Assembly (NCBI RefSeq): GCF_013036045.1
Contig: NZ_WTPX01000005.1
Coordinates: 1 to 64,000 of the forward strand
DNA: 64,000 nucleotides
DNA from: Alienimonas chondri
GTDB taxonomy: Bacteria > Planctomycetota > Planctomycetia > Planctomycetales > Planctomycetaceae
Direction: 5' to 3'
The number at the start of each line of letters is the position of its first letter. Positions within the stretch are counted from its first letter, which is position 1. The notes under the pieces were generated by a model. The model searched no databases. It was not told the origin of the DNA and was given only the letters and a program-made list of their open reading frames with translations. The translations under genes and the position numbers were made by a program. This document shows, one piece after another, positions 44,165-52,641 of the stretch.

Positions 44165-45019
44165 ATGCTCCTCGCCCGCTTCTCGACCGCCGACGACCCC
44201 ACACCTCGGATTGGCCGGATCGACGGCGACTCCGTCCAGGAACTCGACGCGGCCGGCGACGGACTCACGCTGTCCGCCTTACTGCACGCTGAGAACCCGG
44301 CCGCGTTTGTACAGAGCTTGGGCGCCGGGCCGGTGCATTCGCTGGGAGCGGTCCGGCCCCTCTCGCCGCTGGACGTTCAGGAAGTTTGGGCGGCCGGCGT
44401 GACGTACAAGCGATCGCAGGTGGCGCGGATGGAGGAATCCGAGGCCGCCGCCGACCACTATGACCGCGTCTATTCCGCCGATCGGCCAGAACTGTTCTTC
44501 AAATCGACGGCCGCCCGGGTCGTCGCCCATGGCGGGCCAATCCGGGTTCGCGCCGATAGCGACTGGACGGTCCCGGAGCCGGAGCTGACGCTGATGATCT
44601 CCCCCGCGGGGAAGATCGTCGGTTACACCGTCGGCAACGACGTCTCCTCCCGGGACATCGAGGGCGAGAACCCGCTCTATCTTCCGCAGGCGAAGACCTA
44701 CGACGGGTCCTGCGCCCTCGGACCGTACGTGCTGTTAGCGGAGGAGCCGCTCAAACCGGCCGAGACGACGATCGAACTGCTAATCGAACGCGGCGGGGCC
44801 GAAGCATTCCGCGATTCGACCGATCTGTCGCAGATGAAGCGGTCGTTGGAAGAACTCGTCGGCTGGCTCACCCGGGAGTATTCCATCCCGGACGGCGCCG
44901 CGTTGATGACCGGCACCGGCCTCGTGCCGCCCGGCCAGTTCACGCTCGAGAACGGCGATGCGGTCAGCATTACGATCGCCGGAATCGGCACGCTGCGGAA
45001 TCCCGTCGAACGTTCGTAG
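44165..45019 (+). CDS. Fumarylacetoacetate hydrolase-family protein
   Basis: A 284-residue enzyme of the FAH fold, which binds Mg or Mn and acts on acylpyruvates, sugar acids or similar compounds. The core appears as [18 protein letters not shown] (near 79-96), [13 protein letters not shown], and [22 protein letters not shown] with the metal-binding Glu residues, then [10 protein letters not shown] near the C-terminus. The exact substrate cannot be assigned; a ketodeoxy sugar acid dehydratase is a common alternative for family members of this type. It is convergent with the transglutaminase gene, seven bases away. Confidence 0.88.
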   Translation: MLLARFSTADDPTPRIGRIDGDSVQELDAAGDGLTLSALLHAENPAAFVQSLGAGPVHSLGAVRPLSPLDVQEVWAAGVTYKRSQVARMEESEAAADHYDRVYSADRPELFFKSTAARVVAHGGPIRVRADSDWTVPEPELTLMISPAGKIVGYTVGNDVSSRDIEGENPLYLPQAKTYDGSCALGPYVLLAEEPLKPAETTIELLIERGGAEAFRDSTDLSQMKRSLEELVGWLTREYSIPDGAALMTGTGLVPPGQFTLENGDAVSITIAGIGTLRNPVERS

Positions 45020-45026
45020 GGTCGAA

Positions 45027-45905
45027 CTACTGTTGGTTTTGCGAAGGCTGCTGGGAGTAGCTCACGCCTTCGGTCATGACCACGTCGAGGTCGAAGTCGA
45101 TCTCGGTCTCCGCCTGACCGCTGTAGCCGCCGGAGATCGGCATGCAAAACTGCGGGTCCGCGGAAGCGGTCACCGTGACGTGCCGGTCGGCGACGGCGAG
45201 GCCGCGCGTCGGATCGAACGCCCGCCAACCGCCGCCGGGTAGGAACACCTCGGCCCAGGCGTGCAGCTCCGGTTCGCCGCCCGCTTCCGGCGGACTGGTA
45301 TAGCCGCTGACGAAGCGACAGGCCAGATCCTGCGTGCGAGCCGCATCGATGAACAAGACGGCGAGATCGCGGCAGGCTCCGCCGCCTTCCAGTACCTCGG
45401 CCGGCGTGAACGGCTCGCCGGTCTCCCGATACCGCACCGGACAGCGGCGGTGAATCTCGTTGTTCAACGCGATCAGAAAGTTGCCCGGCTCCGGGTTCGC
45501 CTCCGCCAATTGAGCGGCCATCTTCGCCACCGGATCGCCGGCGGGAATCTTGCCGGGCACCCGCGCCATCGAGGGGATCAACAGCGGTCCGAAATCCCCG
45601 TAATCGACCGGCATCTCCCGGGATTCGACGAGGAAGTCGAAGGGGTTCTCGCGGACGATTTCCACGGTCAGCAGCGCCGTGATCCGCAGGTGATCGGTCT
45701 GCCCTGAGAACCAGACGACCTCCGTCGAGTTCCCCTCGGCGTCGAGCTGTTCGGTCCGGCCGACCGGCTGCGGATCGATCGACAGGGTGTGCGCGATGCA
45801 GCGCTGGCCGGCCCCGTCGCGCGGGCGAAACCGCAGCGTTTGCGGACCGAGGGTGACCGGCGAACTGTAGCGATAGCGGGTCGTGTGACGGACGTTGAAG
45901 CGCAC
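45027..45905 (-). CDS. Transglutaminase-fold protein of the Anbu/ATP-grasp cluster
   Basis: A 292-residue cysteine-protease-like protein of the bacterial transglutaminase group (COG1305). A beta-rich N-terminal domain (about 1-85) is followed by the catalytic core with GGGACRDLAVLF (Cys near 178), ELHAWAEVF (His near 215) and WRAFDPTRG (Asp near 231), so the triad is intact. Members in such clusters are thought to cut or cross-link peptides. GTG at 45905 has better spacing to an AAAGG ribosome site than TTG at 45908. It is the last gene of a four-gene minus-strand cluster with Anbu, alpha-E and ATP-grasp. Confidence 0.92.
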   Translation of the reverse strand: MRFNVRHTTRYRYSSPVTLGPQTLRFRPRDGAGQRCIAHTLSIDPQPVGRTEQLDAEGNSTEVVWFSGQTDHLRITALLTVEIVRENPFDFLVESREMPVDYGDFGPLLIPSMARVPGKIPAGDPVAKMAAQLAEANPEPGNFLIALNNEIHRRCPVRYRETGEPFTPAEVLEGGGACRDLAVLFIDAARTQDLACRFVSGYTSPPEAGGEPELHAWAEVFLPGGGWRAFDPTRGLAVADRHVTVTASADPQFCMPISGGYSGQAETEIDFDLDVVMTEGVSYSQQPSQNQQ

Positions 45906-46020
45906 CAAGAACCTTTAGGATAAAGACGGCCCCGGGGAACTCGATGGTTCGGCCGGGGGGACGGCGGCGTATTGTACCCGGCCCGTCAGCGCCGAATCGG
46001 GGCGAACCCTCTCCCCGCCG

Positions 46021-46851
46021 TCAGGTTCCGTACCGGTCCGGGCTGTGGGCCTCCAGCACGTCGCCCCATTCGGGCGGCACGGCGTCCCGCAGCGGATCCA
46101 GCCAACCGCTGGGGATCGAACGAATGCTGTTCCGCAATCGGTCCTGCCACCAGTCGGTGATCTCGCTGAGGTCCGCCTGATGGAACCGGCGCTCCACGGT
46201 GCGAAAACCGTCTCTTTTATAGAGCACGATGTCGATCGGCGGGCCGACGTCCGCGGCGCTGATGCGAGTCGAATCGAACGCCAGGCACCCCACCTTGAGG
46301 GCGAACCGCATCGGGTCTTCGTACTTCAACGTCCGATCCAGCACCGGCTTGCCGTACCCGCCGGCGCCGATGATCTGATAGGGCGTATCGCGTTCCACGG
46401 AGATCCAGTTCCCCTCGGGGTACACGAGAAACAGGCGGTGCTGATCGTCGCCGTGCATCTGCCCGCCCAGCAGCGCATGGATGTTGAGATCCAGCTTCGC
46501 CTCGCGGAGCGCCTCGCCGTCCTCCTTCGCGACGCGGCGGATCTGAGCGGCCAGCAGGTTCGCCACCTCGAACAACCGATGTTCCGTGATGCGGCCGGGG
46601 GTCGCGAGTTCATTCTCGAAATACGTCAGCGCTTTGTCCCGGGCGCTGCGCAACCCGCTGGTCATCACGAAACAGGAGCCGGCCGGGCGGGTTCCCCCAT
46701 GCGTTTCGTAGCCGGGGGCGTCCTCGGCGAGCGGCGGGAAGTCGTAGATCGTCACCTTCTTCGAGGAAATGACCTCGCTACCGGTGGTGACTCGGGTATC
46801 GGACAGACCGACGATGCCGTCCTCGACCTTCATCGCGAGGCAAAACGTCAT
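46021..46851 (-). CDS. Anbu-type proteasome-like peptidase
   Basis: A 276-residue Ntn-hydrolase of the Anbu family, the bacterial relative of HslV and 20S beta subunits. The N-terminal MTFCLAMKVEDGIVGLSDTR places Thr2 as the nucleophile after Met removal, with Asp18 and a Lys in the SSKK stretch (31-32) as the expected partners. A later GAGGYGKPVLDR segment is typical. Anbu forms helical or ring oligomers; its substrate is unknown. It lies between the alpha-E gene (75 bases) and the transglutaminase gene (116 bases), an arrangement known from other bacteria that carry Anbu. Confidence 0.92.
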   Translation of the reverse strand: MTFCLAMKVEDGIVGLSDTRVTTGSEVISSKKVTIYDFPPLAEDAPGYETHGGTRPAGSCFVMTSGLRSARDKALTYFENELATPGRITEHRLFEVANLLAAQIRRVAKEDGEALREAKLDLNIHALLGGQMHGDDQHRLFLVYPEGNWISVERDTPYQIIGAGGYGKPVLDRTLKYEDPMRFALKVGCLAFDSTRISAADVGPPIDIVLYKRDGFRTVERRFHQADLSEITDWWQDRLRNSIRSIPSGWLDPLRDAVPPEWGDVLEAHSPDRYGT

Positions 46852-46926
46852 GGGCGAGGCGGGCTCCGAAGATCCGACGGGGGCCGTCGGGGAAGGAAGG
46901 GGGAAGTCGCCGAGTGTACCGCGACC

Positions 46927-47892
46927 TCACCCGCCCTGCGGAGCGAAGAACGTCTCGGAAATCGCCGTCCCGGACTCGTTCAGTTGGCGCTGGGTCGAAT
47001 CGAGGAATTCGTGCATCCCGCCGGCGACGATCTCATCGGGCCGGGTGAACGCCAATCGGGCGTGCAGCTTGCCGAGGCGTTGTTCCGCGACGCTGGCGAA
47101 CGTGCCCGGCGGGGTACCGGTAATCGCATGCAGCGCCCGATCCGCCCGCGACAGACAGTTCAACACGCTGCGGGGGAAGTGCAGGTCCAGCACGAGGAAA
47201 TCGACCACGTCCTGCGGCGTAATCCGGCCGTGCTTCTGCCGATACATCTGCAGCGCCCCGGCGCTGCGAAGCAATGCCGCCCACTGGAGCGAATCGAACG
47301 GCGTGCCGACGTCTTCCGAGGAGGGCAGCAGCAGGTAGTACTTGACGTCAAGGATGCGGGTCGTTTTGTCCGCCCGTTCGATGCTGCGGCCGAGCCGGCA
47401 GAACTGCCAGGCCTCGCCGTGGGTCATCGTCGCATCGGTCACGCCGAGGAACTGCTGCCCGGCCTGTCGAACCTTTTCGAAGAACTCGTGCGGCTCGTCG
47501 ATCGGCCCCTCGCCGCGGCGGGCGTCGCAGGCTTCGGAAACCATCAGGTGAAAGCGATTCAGGTGCTCCCACATCTCCTCGGAGATGCACTCCCGCACGG
47601 TGCGGGCGTTCTCACGGGCCGTCGCCAGACAACTACGGACGCTGTTGGGGTTCTCGCCGTCGATCGCGAGAAAGCGAATCACGTTCCGCCGGGTCGCCTC
47701 ATCGTAGCGCCGCGAAAAGGCGGCTTCGTCGCCGCTTGTGATGACTAAGGGGTGCCACTGCTCACCTTCGCCGCCGCGGTCCGGCAGGTCTAGCGAGAGG
47801 TTCAGGTTCACTCCGATGAAGCGGGCGACGTTCTCCGCCCGCTCCACGAGGCGAGACATCCAATAAACTGATTCTGCGACGCGAGAGAGCAT
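46927..47892 (-). CDS. Alpha-E domain protein (DUF403)
   Basis: A 321-residue all-helical protein with the family start MLSRVAESVYWMSRLVERAENVAR. Further conserved helices are seen (WEHLNRFHLMVSEACDARR, AWQFCRLGRSIERADKTTRILDVKYYLLLP, DVVDFLVLDLHFPRSV). Alpha-E proteins (COG2307) almost always neighbour circularly permuted ATP-grasp and transglutaminase genes and are predicted to take part in peptide synthesis or modification, but the biochemistry is not established. It lies downstream of the ATP-grasp gene across a gap filled by a long hairpin. Confidence 0.93.
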   Translation of the reverse strand: MLSRVAESVYWMSRLVERAENVARFIGVNLNLSLDLPDRGGEGEQWHPLVITSGDEAAFSRRYDEATRRNVIRFLAIDGENPNSVRSCLATARENARTVRECISEEMWEHLNRFHLMVSEACDARRGEGPIDEPHEFFEKVRQAGQQFLGVTDATMTHGEAWQFCRLGRSIERADKTTRILDVKYYLLLPSSEDVGTPFDSLQWAALLRSAGALQMYRQKHGRITPQDVVDFLVLDLHFPRSVLNCLSRADRALHAITGTPPGTFASVAEQRLGKLHARLAFTRPDEIVAGGMHEFLDSTQRQLNESGTAISETFFAPQGG

Positions 47893-47914
47893 ATGTTGAG
47901 AGAAGTCGAGATAG

Positions 47915-47997
47915 GGCGAGCGGGGGGCGTCAGCCCCCTGAGAGATGTAAGCGGTCGTTGGTTGAGCGCCTCAGGGGGCTGACGCCCCCTGCTCGCC
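47915..47997. repeat. Long inverted repeat (REP-like) inside the ATP-grasp/alpha-E gap
   Basis: The 28-base arms at 47915-47942 and 47970-47997 are complementary with a single mismatch; each arm itself contains the smaller dyad GGGGGC-TGAC-GCCCCC. The loop is 27 bases. The structure fills most of the 104-base gap and its right arm touches the ATP-grasp stop codon. It could reduce expression of downstream genes or stabilise the ATP-grasp transcript, or be one copy of a dispersed palindromic element. Confidence 0.8.
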
Positions 47998-49514
47998 TAG
48001 CTGAGCACCCAGGTGTCCTTGCTTCCGCCGCCCTTACTGCTGTTCACGATCAGCGAACCGGGGGTCAGCGCGACCCTCGTCAAACCGCCGGGCAGGACGT
48101 AGGTCTCCGGTCCGCGGATGATGAACGGTCGCAGATCGACATGGCGACCGGCGAGGTTCAGTTCGCCGTCCGCGGTCGGCTCGCACAGCACCGGCACCCG
48201 GGAGAGCGCCAGCGTGGGTTGGGCGATGTAGTCCCGCGGATCGTCCTTGATCTTCGCGGCGAACTCCTCGCGCTCCGCCGCGGTGCTGGCCGGGCCGATC
48301 AACATGCCGGCGCCGCCGCTTTCGTTCGCCGGTTTGACCACCATGCGTTCGAGATTCGCCAAGACGTGCTTCAACCCGTCGGCGTCTCCGCAGCGATGGG
48401 TGGGCACGTTCGGGAGGATCGGATCCTCGTTCAGGTAGTACCGGATCATGTCCGGGACGTAGGTGTAGATCACCTTGTCGTCCGCGACGCCGGTGCCGGG
48501 GGCGTTGGCGAGGGCGACGCGGCCCGCCCGGTAGGCGTCCATCAGGCCGGGGACGCCGAGCATGCTGTCCTTGCGGAACGCCGCCGGGTCGAGGAACTCG
48601 TCGTCCACGCGGCGGTACAGCACGTCGACCCGCTGCGGCCCGCGGGTGGTACGCATCTGGACGAACCCGTCTCGCACCATCAGGTCGCGGCCCTCGACCA
48701 GCGGGATTCCCATCTGCTGGGCGAGGAAGCTGTGCTCGAAGTAGGCGCTGTTGTAGATGCCCGGGGTGAGCACCGCCGCGACCGGGTTTTCGACCCGTCC
48801 GCCGCACAGCCACTGCAGACAGTCCAGTAGCTTCCAGGGGTAATCGTCGACGGGGCGGATGTCGTTGCCGCTGAACAGCCCCGGGAAGGTTTGCTTGAGC
48901 AACTGCCTGTTTTGCAGGACGTACGACACGCCGCTGGGTACCCGCAGGTTGTCTTCCAAGACGTACAGCGTGCCGTCGCCGTCGCGGACGAGGTCCGTGC
49001 CGGTGATGTGACACCACACATCCCGCGGCGGCTTCAGCCCGATGCAGGGCTTCTTCAATCCTTCGCCGCTCTCCACGGCGGAGCGGGGCACGACGCCGTC
49101 GTTCAGGATCCTTTGATCCCCGTACACGTCGCCGATGAAGCGATCCAACGCTTCGATCCGCTGCTTCAAACCGCGTTCGACCGTGCGCCATTCCTCCGCG
49201 GTGATCACGCGGGGCAGAATGTCGAACGGGATAATCCGTTCTTTCCCCCGGGCGTCGCCGTAGACGCTGAAGGTGATACCCAGGCGCCGCATCGCGGTTT
49301 CCGCGGCGGCCTGTCGTCGGGCCAGATCCCCCGGGGCGAGCTCGGCGACCCGCCGGCAGAGGCGTTCGCTCGCGGGGCGGGGGGAACGATCCTCCGCGAC
49401 GGTTTCGTCGAAGAAGCCGCCGAGGTCGTAATGTTCGAAGATATTCTGGTCCGCGGTCGAGGACGGTTGCGAGGCGTCCGGGTTGATAGACTGAGTTTGA
49501 AACATCGGGAGCAT
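47997..49514 (-). CDS. Circularly permuted ATP-grasp protein (DUF404/DUF407)
   Basis: A 505-residue member of the COG2308 circularly permuted ATP-grasp group, predicted to form amide (peptide-like) bonds. Conserved parts are IIPFDILPRVI and WRTVERGLKQRIEALDRF near 75-110, the DGTLYVLEDNLRVPSGVSY metal- and ATP-binding segment near 165-183, LTPGIYNSAYFEHSFLAQ, and the glycine-rich VVKPANESGGAGMLIGPAS near 395-413. ATG at 49514 starts the conserved region at a normal distance; the frame upstream is not conserved-looking. First gene of the minus-strand Anbu cluster. Confidence 0.93.
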   Translation of the reverse strand: MLPMFQTQSINPDASQPSSTADQNIFEHYDLGGFFDETVAEDRSPRPASERLCRRVAELAPGDLARRQAAAETAMRRLGITFSVYGDARGKERIIPFDILPRVITAEEWRTVERGLKQRIEALDRFIGDVYGDQRILNDGVVPRSAVESGEGLKKPCIGLKPPRDVWCHITGTDLVRDGDGTLYVLEDNLRVPSGVSYVLQNRQLLKQTFPGLFSGNDIRPVDDYPWKLLDCLQWLCGGRVENPVAAVLTPGIYNSAYFEHSFLAQQMGIPLVEGRDLMVRDGFVQMRTTRGPQRVDVLYRRVDDEFLDPAAFRKDSMLGVPGLMDAYRAGRVALANAPGTGVADDKVIYTYVPDMIRYYLNEDPILPNVPTHRCGDADGLKHVLANLERMVVKPANESGGAGMLIGPASTAAEREEFAAKIKDDPRDYIAQPTLALSRVPVLCEPTADGELNLAGRHVDLRPFIIRGPETYVLPGGLTRVALTPGSLIVNSSKGGGSKDTWVLS

Positions 49515-49629
49515 GGCTGTTCCGACGCGGGGTGAGCGGCCCCTGCGTGTCGGTCGTATGTTCTCCCCAGTGTAACGAGCATTCACGTACCTCCCCCAAC
49601 TGATCTTCCTTCAGCGCGAGTTTCGATCG

Positions 49630-50484
49630 ATGGACGCCGCCGCACCCAGGTTCGACGCCACCCCCGACGTGTCGGCGGAGGCCCGCGATCTCCGCTTTCG
49701 CCCCGGCGATCCCGCCTCCGCGACGACCTTGACCTCGGATCAGGTCGTCCACTTCAACGAACGCGGTTTCGTCGCCCCCCTGCCGGCGTTCGAACCGGAT
49801 GAGGCGGACCGCGTCCGCGCTTACTTCGACGGCTTGCTCGCGGAGGCTTTGGCCGCGGGGAAGGACAGCTACTCGCTCTCGACCGCGCATCTCACGCACG
49901 GCGGCGTCTACGACCTGCTGACGCATCCCACCTTCGTCGGGTACGCGGCGGACGTTCTCCGCGAGGCCGGCGCCCCGGAGGCGGGCGTGATCGGCTGGGG
50001 ATCCCACTTCTTCTGCAAGCTGCCGGGCGAGGAGAAGCAAGTCGGCTGGCACCAGGACGCCAGCTTCTGGCCCCTGTCCCCCAGTCACGCGGTCACGATC
50101 TGGCTCGCGATCGACGACGCCGACGAGGACAACGGCTGCATGCGGTTCCTGGCCGGCTCGCATCACAGCGGGCACCTGACCTACCGCGAAAGCACGCCGG
50201 AGGATCATTCCGCCTTGAACCAGATCGTCCCCGACGCGGAGCAATACGGCGAGGAGGTCTACGACGAACTCGAAGCCGGAACCTGCAGCGTGCACAGCGA
50301 CCTGCTGTTGCACGGCAGCGCGTCGAATCCCAGTCCCCGCCGCCGCTGCGGATTGACGCTGCGGTACTGCTCGGCGGGCGTGCGGGCCGGTCAGGGTTGG
50401 AACGCGAAGGGCATCGTGGTGCGAGGCGAAGACCCCAGCGGTCACTGGGCGAACCCGTCCCGCCCGGATGGCCCGGGCTGGTGA
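49630..50484 (+). CDS. Phytanoyl-CoA dioxygenase (PhyH)-family protein
   Basis: A 284-residue Fe(II)/2-oxoglutarate dioxygenase-like protein. The family landmarks are LTSDQVVHFNERGFVA at the start of the domain, GWHQDASFWPLSP with the metal-binding HxD near 140-145, AIDDADEDNGCMRFLAGSHH, and SVHSDLLLHGSASNPS with the distal His, followed by the RRRCGLTLRY segment that can hold the 2-oxoglutarate-binding Arg. The substrate is unknown; such proteins hydroxylate a wide range of small molecules. It is divergent from the ATP-grasp gene and convergent with the PARG gene. Confidence 0.9.
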   Translation: MDAAAPRFDATPDVSAEARDLRFRPGDPASATTLTSDQVVHFNERGFVAPLPAFEPDEADRVRAYFDGLLAEALAAGKDSYSLSTAHLTHGGVYDLLTHPTFVGYAADVLREAGAPEAGVIGWGSHFFCKLPGEEKQVGWHQDASFWPLSPSHAVTIWLAIDDADEDNGCMRFLAGSHHSGHLTYRESTPEDHSALNQIVPDAEQYGEEVYDELEAGTCSVHSDLLLHGSASNPSPRRRCGLTLRYCSAGVRAGQGWNAKGIVVRGEDPSGHWANPSRPDGPGW

Positions 50485-50496
50485 GCGAATCGCGGT

Positions 50497-50525
50497 CGTT
50501 CGTGCGAATTACCCTCCGACGAACG
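50497..50525. terminator. Candidate hairpin between convergent PhyH and PARG genes
   Basis: CGTTCGT and ACGAACG pair perfectly over seven bases around a 15-base loop. The hairpin starts 13 bases after the PhyH stop and overlaps the last codons of the PARG gene. It lacks a T-run, so terminator function is uncertain. Confidence 0.3.
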
Positions 50526-51333
50526 TTTGTTCAAAGGCGTTGATCGTTGCGCCGTCGGGGCGATCCAGCACCGCCATCGCGACGGTTCGGAAGGTGCCGC
50601 GGAAGGGGCCGTCGAGCAGTTCCTTCCACAGATTCGCGACGAACACGGGATCGTTGCGAAACACTCCGCAGCCCCAGGCGCCCAAGACAAGATCGACGTG
50701 CCGGCGGTGCGCGGCGACGGCCAGAACCCGGCCCGCGCGTTCGCGGAAGACCGCGGGCAGTTCCGGGAGCCGAGTCGGGTGGTTCTGAGCCACGGCCCCG
50801 GCGTTCGGGGCGGGGGCCGTGAAGATCGACGCTCGATACGGCTCCGCGAGTAGTTCGTCCGCGTCGTCCCGAAAGACCGGCACGCCGGGCGAGTACGCCA
50901 TTCGATGCGAGTAGAACGCCCCGCCGTCTCGGCGGTTGTGCTGGTAGAACCCGTCGAGGTCTTTCACGCAGGCGTACAACCCGGTCGCTCGCCCGAGGCT
51001 TTCCTCTTGGGCCTGCGCCCCGCTGAGGAACCCGCCGCCGGGATTCTTTGCGGAGGCGAAGTTCAACGCCAACACGTCGGCGTCTGGATTGTCATGCGTG
51101 AGGCGTCGGCACGCGGCGAGCGTCGTTTCGTTACGCACCTCAATCGTCGTGTCGTACGATCCGGGAGAGGAGGGCGGGCCGGGGGGATCGCAGATTAAGG
51201 TCGTGCCGGCGACCGCTTCAGCGAGCCATGCTCGGATGGAGACCTCGTTCTCCATCGGGTCGAAGTAGAATCCGTCTTCCAACAGTTGAAGCGTGTCGGC
51301 GGCGACGGCTTTGCGGGCGGCGCGATTACTCAT
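50509..51333 (-). CDS. Microbial-type poly(ADP-ribose) glycohydrolase (TIGR02452)
   Basis: A 274-residue macrodomain-fold protein. The bacterial PARG signature GGG-x7-QEE is exact (GGGFLSGAQAQEE, residues 99-111), with LALNFASAKNPG before it and AWGCGVFRNDPVFVANLW near the C-terminus. Enzymes of this type hydrolyse poly(ADP-ribose) chains. ATG at 51333 leaves 53 bases to the divergent hemW start; a longer frame to 51372 would nearly reach hemW. No poly(ADP-ribose) polymerase is visible in the window. Confidence 0.9.
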   Translation of the reverse strand: MSNRAARKAVAADTLQLLEDGFYFDPMENEVSIRAWLAEAVAGTTLICDPPGPPSSPGSYDTTIEVRNETTLAACRRLTHDNPDADVLALNFASAKNPGGGFLSGAQAQEESLGRATGLYACVKDLDGFYQHNRRDGGAFYSHRMAYSPGVPVFRDDADELLAEPYRASIFTAPAPNAGAVAQNHPTRLPELPAVFRERAGRVLAVAAHRRHVDLVLGAWGCGVFRNDPVFVANLWKELLDGPFRGTFRTVAMAVLDRPDGATINAFEQTFVGG

Positions 51334-51386
51334 GGCGGACGGACAGCCGCGTTGGTTGCCGGGTTCGGGCATCGTACCGTGGCGTC

Positions 51387-52520
51387 GTGCATCGCTCCGC
51401 CTACACTCATGTCCCGTTCTGCCGTCACCGCTGCGGGTATTGCGATTTCACTCTCGTCGCCGGCCGCGACGATCTCGCCGGGCGCTATCTGACGGCGCTC
51501 GATCAGGAATTGAATCGTGTCGCTCCGCCCACGCCCGGCGGACGGGTGGAGCTGGATACGTTGTTCCTCGGCGGCGGCACGCCCACGCGGTTGGACGGGC
51601 CGCAATTGGATCGTCTGTTCGATGCGCTGTTCCGCCGCTACCGACTGGCCGAGGGGGCGGAGGTCACGGTCGAAGCGAACCCCTCCGATATCACGCCGGA
51701 CCTCGTCGGTCGGCTCGCCGATGCGGGCGTGAACCGGGTGAGCCTCGGCGTGCAGTCTTTCGACGCCGCGGCGCTGACCACCCTCGAACGCGACCACGCT
51801 CCCACGGACATCCCCCGGGTGCTGGAGACCGTTCGGCGCCGCATCGACAACGTCTCGCTGGACCTGATCTACGCCGTCCCCGGTCAGGATCTGCGAAGCT
51901 GGGAGGCGACGCTGGACGCGGCTCTTGCCTTGGAACCGTCGCACCTCTCCACCTACGGCTTGACGTTCGAGAAGGGCACCGCCTTCTGGTCCCGCCGCCG
52001 TCGTGGGGAACTGATCACCCCACCGGAGGAGTCCGAGCGAGCGATGTACGCCGCGGCGATGGACCGCCCCGCCGCCGCCGGTTTTCATCAATACGAACTG
52101 AGCAGCCACGCCCGCCCTGGCCGCGAATGCCGCCACAATCGGGCGTACTGGTGCGGCGACGACTTCGAAGCGTTCGGCCCCGGCGCCGCGAACCTGATCG
52201 ACGGGGTGAGGCGAACGAACCACCGCGGGGTGCTGGGGTGGCTGAAGCGGGTCGAAGCGGGCGAGTCGTCCTGGGTCGAAGAAGAACGCCTCGCCCCGGA
52301 GGATCGCGCCCGCGAGCTCGTGATGCTCAATCTCAGAAGGACGGAGGGCGTGGAGCGGGAGGACTTCCAGCAGCGCACCGGCTTCGCGATCGAGGGTTTG
52401 TTGCTGGGCGATCTCGAGGAGCAGGAATCACTCGGTTTTGTGACGCGCGACGACGCCGGCGTTCGGCTGACGCGGGAGGGCCGCTTTGTCGCGGACGGGG
52501 TGATGGCGGCGTTTCTGTAA
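51387..52520 (+). CDS. hemW: Radical-SAM heme chaperone HemW
   Basis: A 377-residue HemN-like radical-SAM protein. The start MHRSAYTHVPFCRHRCGYC contains the cluster motif CxxxCxxC (C12, C16, C19) directly after HVPF, as in HemW. GGGTPTRLDG, VTVEANPSDITPDLV and NRVSLGVQSFDAAAL follow, then the C-terminal HemN_C-like region. HemW inserts or traffics heme; it lacks features of oxygen-independent coproporphyrinogen oxidase (HemN) such as the longer N-terminus. The start is GTG at 51387 because the sequence upstream is not conserved. Confidence 0.93.
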   Translation: MHRSAYTHVPFCRHRCGYCDFTLVAGRDDLAGRYLTALDQELNRVAPPTPGGRVELDTLFLGGGTPTRLDGPQLDRLFDALFRRYRLAEGAEVTVEANPSDITPDLVGRLADAGVNRVSLGVQSFDAAALTTLERDHAPTDIPRVLETVRRRIDNVSLDLIYAVPGQDLRSWEATLDAALALEPSHLSTYGLTFEKGTAFWSRRRRGELITPPEESERAMYAAAMDRPAAAGFHQYELSSHARPGRECRHNRAYWCGDDFEAFGPGAANLIDGVRRTNHRGVLGWLKRVEAGESSWVEEERLAPEDRARELVMLNLRRTEGVEREDFQQRTGFAIEGLLLGDLEEQESLGFVTRDDAGVRLTREGRFVADGVMAAFL

Positions 52521-52641
52521 CCGCTCAATTGATTGCGATCGGAACGCTGGGCGGCTCACGCCGATTCAGCGGATCAGCGAACGGGAACGGGCGCGAGGGG
52601 AGCGAATCGTCCCGCTCCGGACGCACATCCTCAGACCCGGG

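Noticed and set aside
48034-50445. 803-codon minus-strand open frame across the ATP-grasp and PhyH genes
   Set aside because: It crosses two well-supported genes in other frames and becomes Arg/Pro/Gly-rich without domain content.
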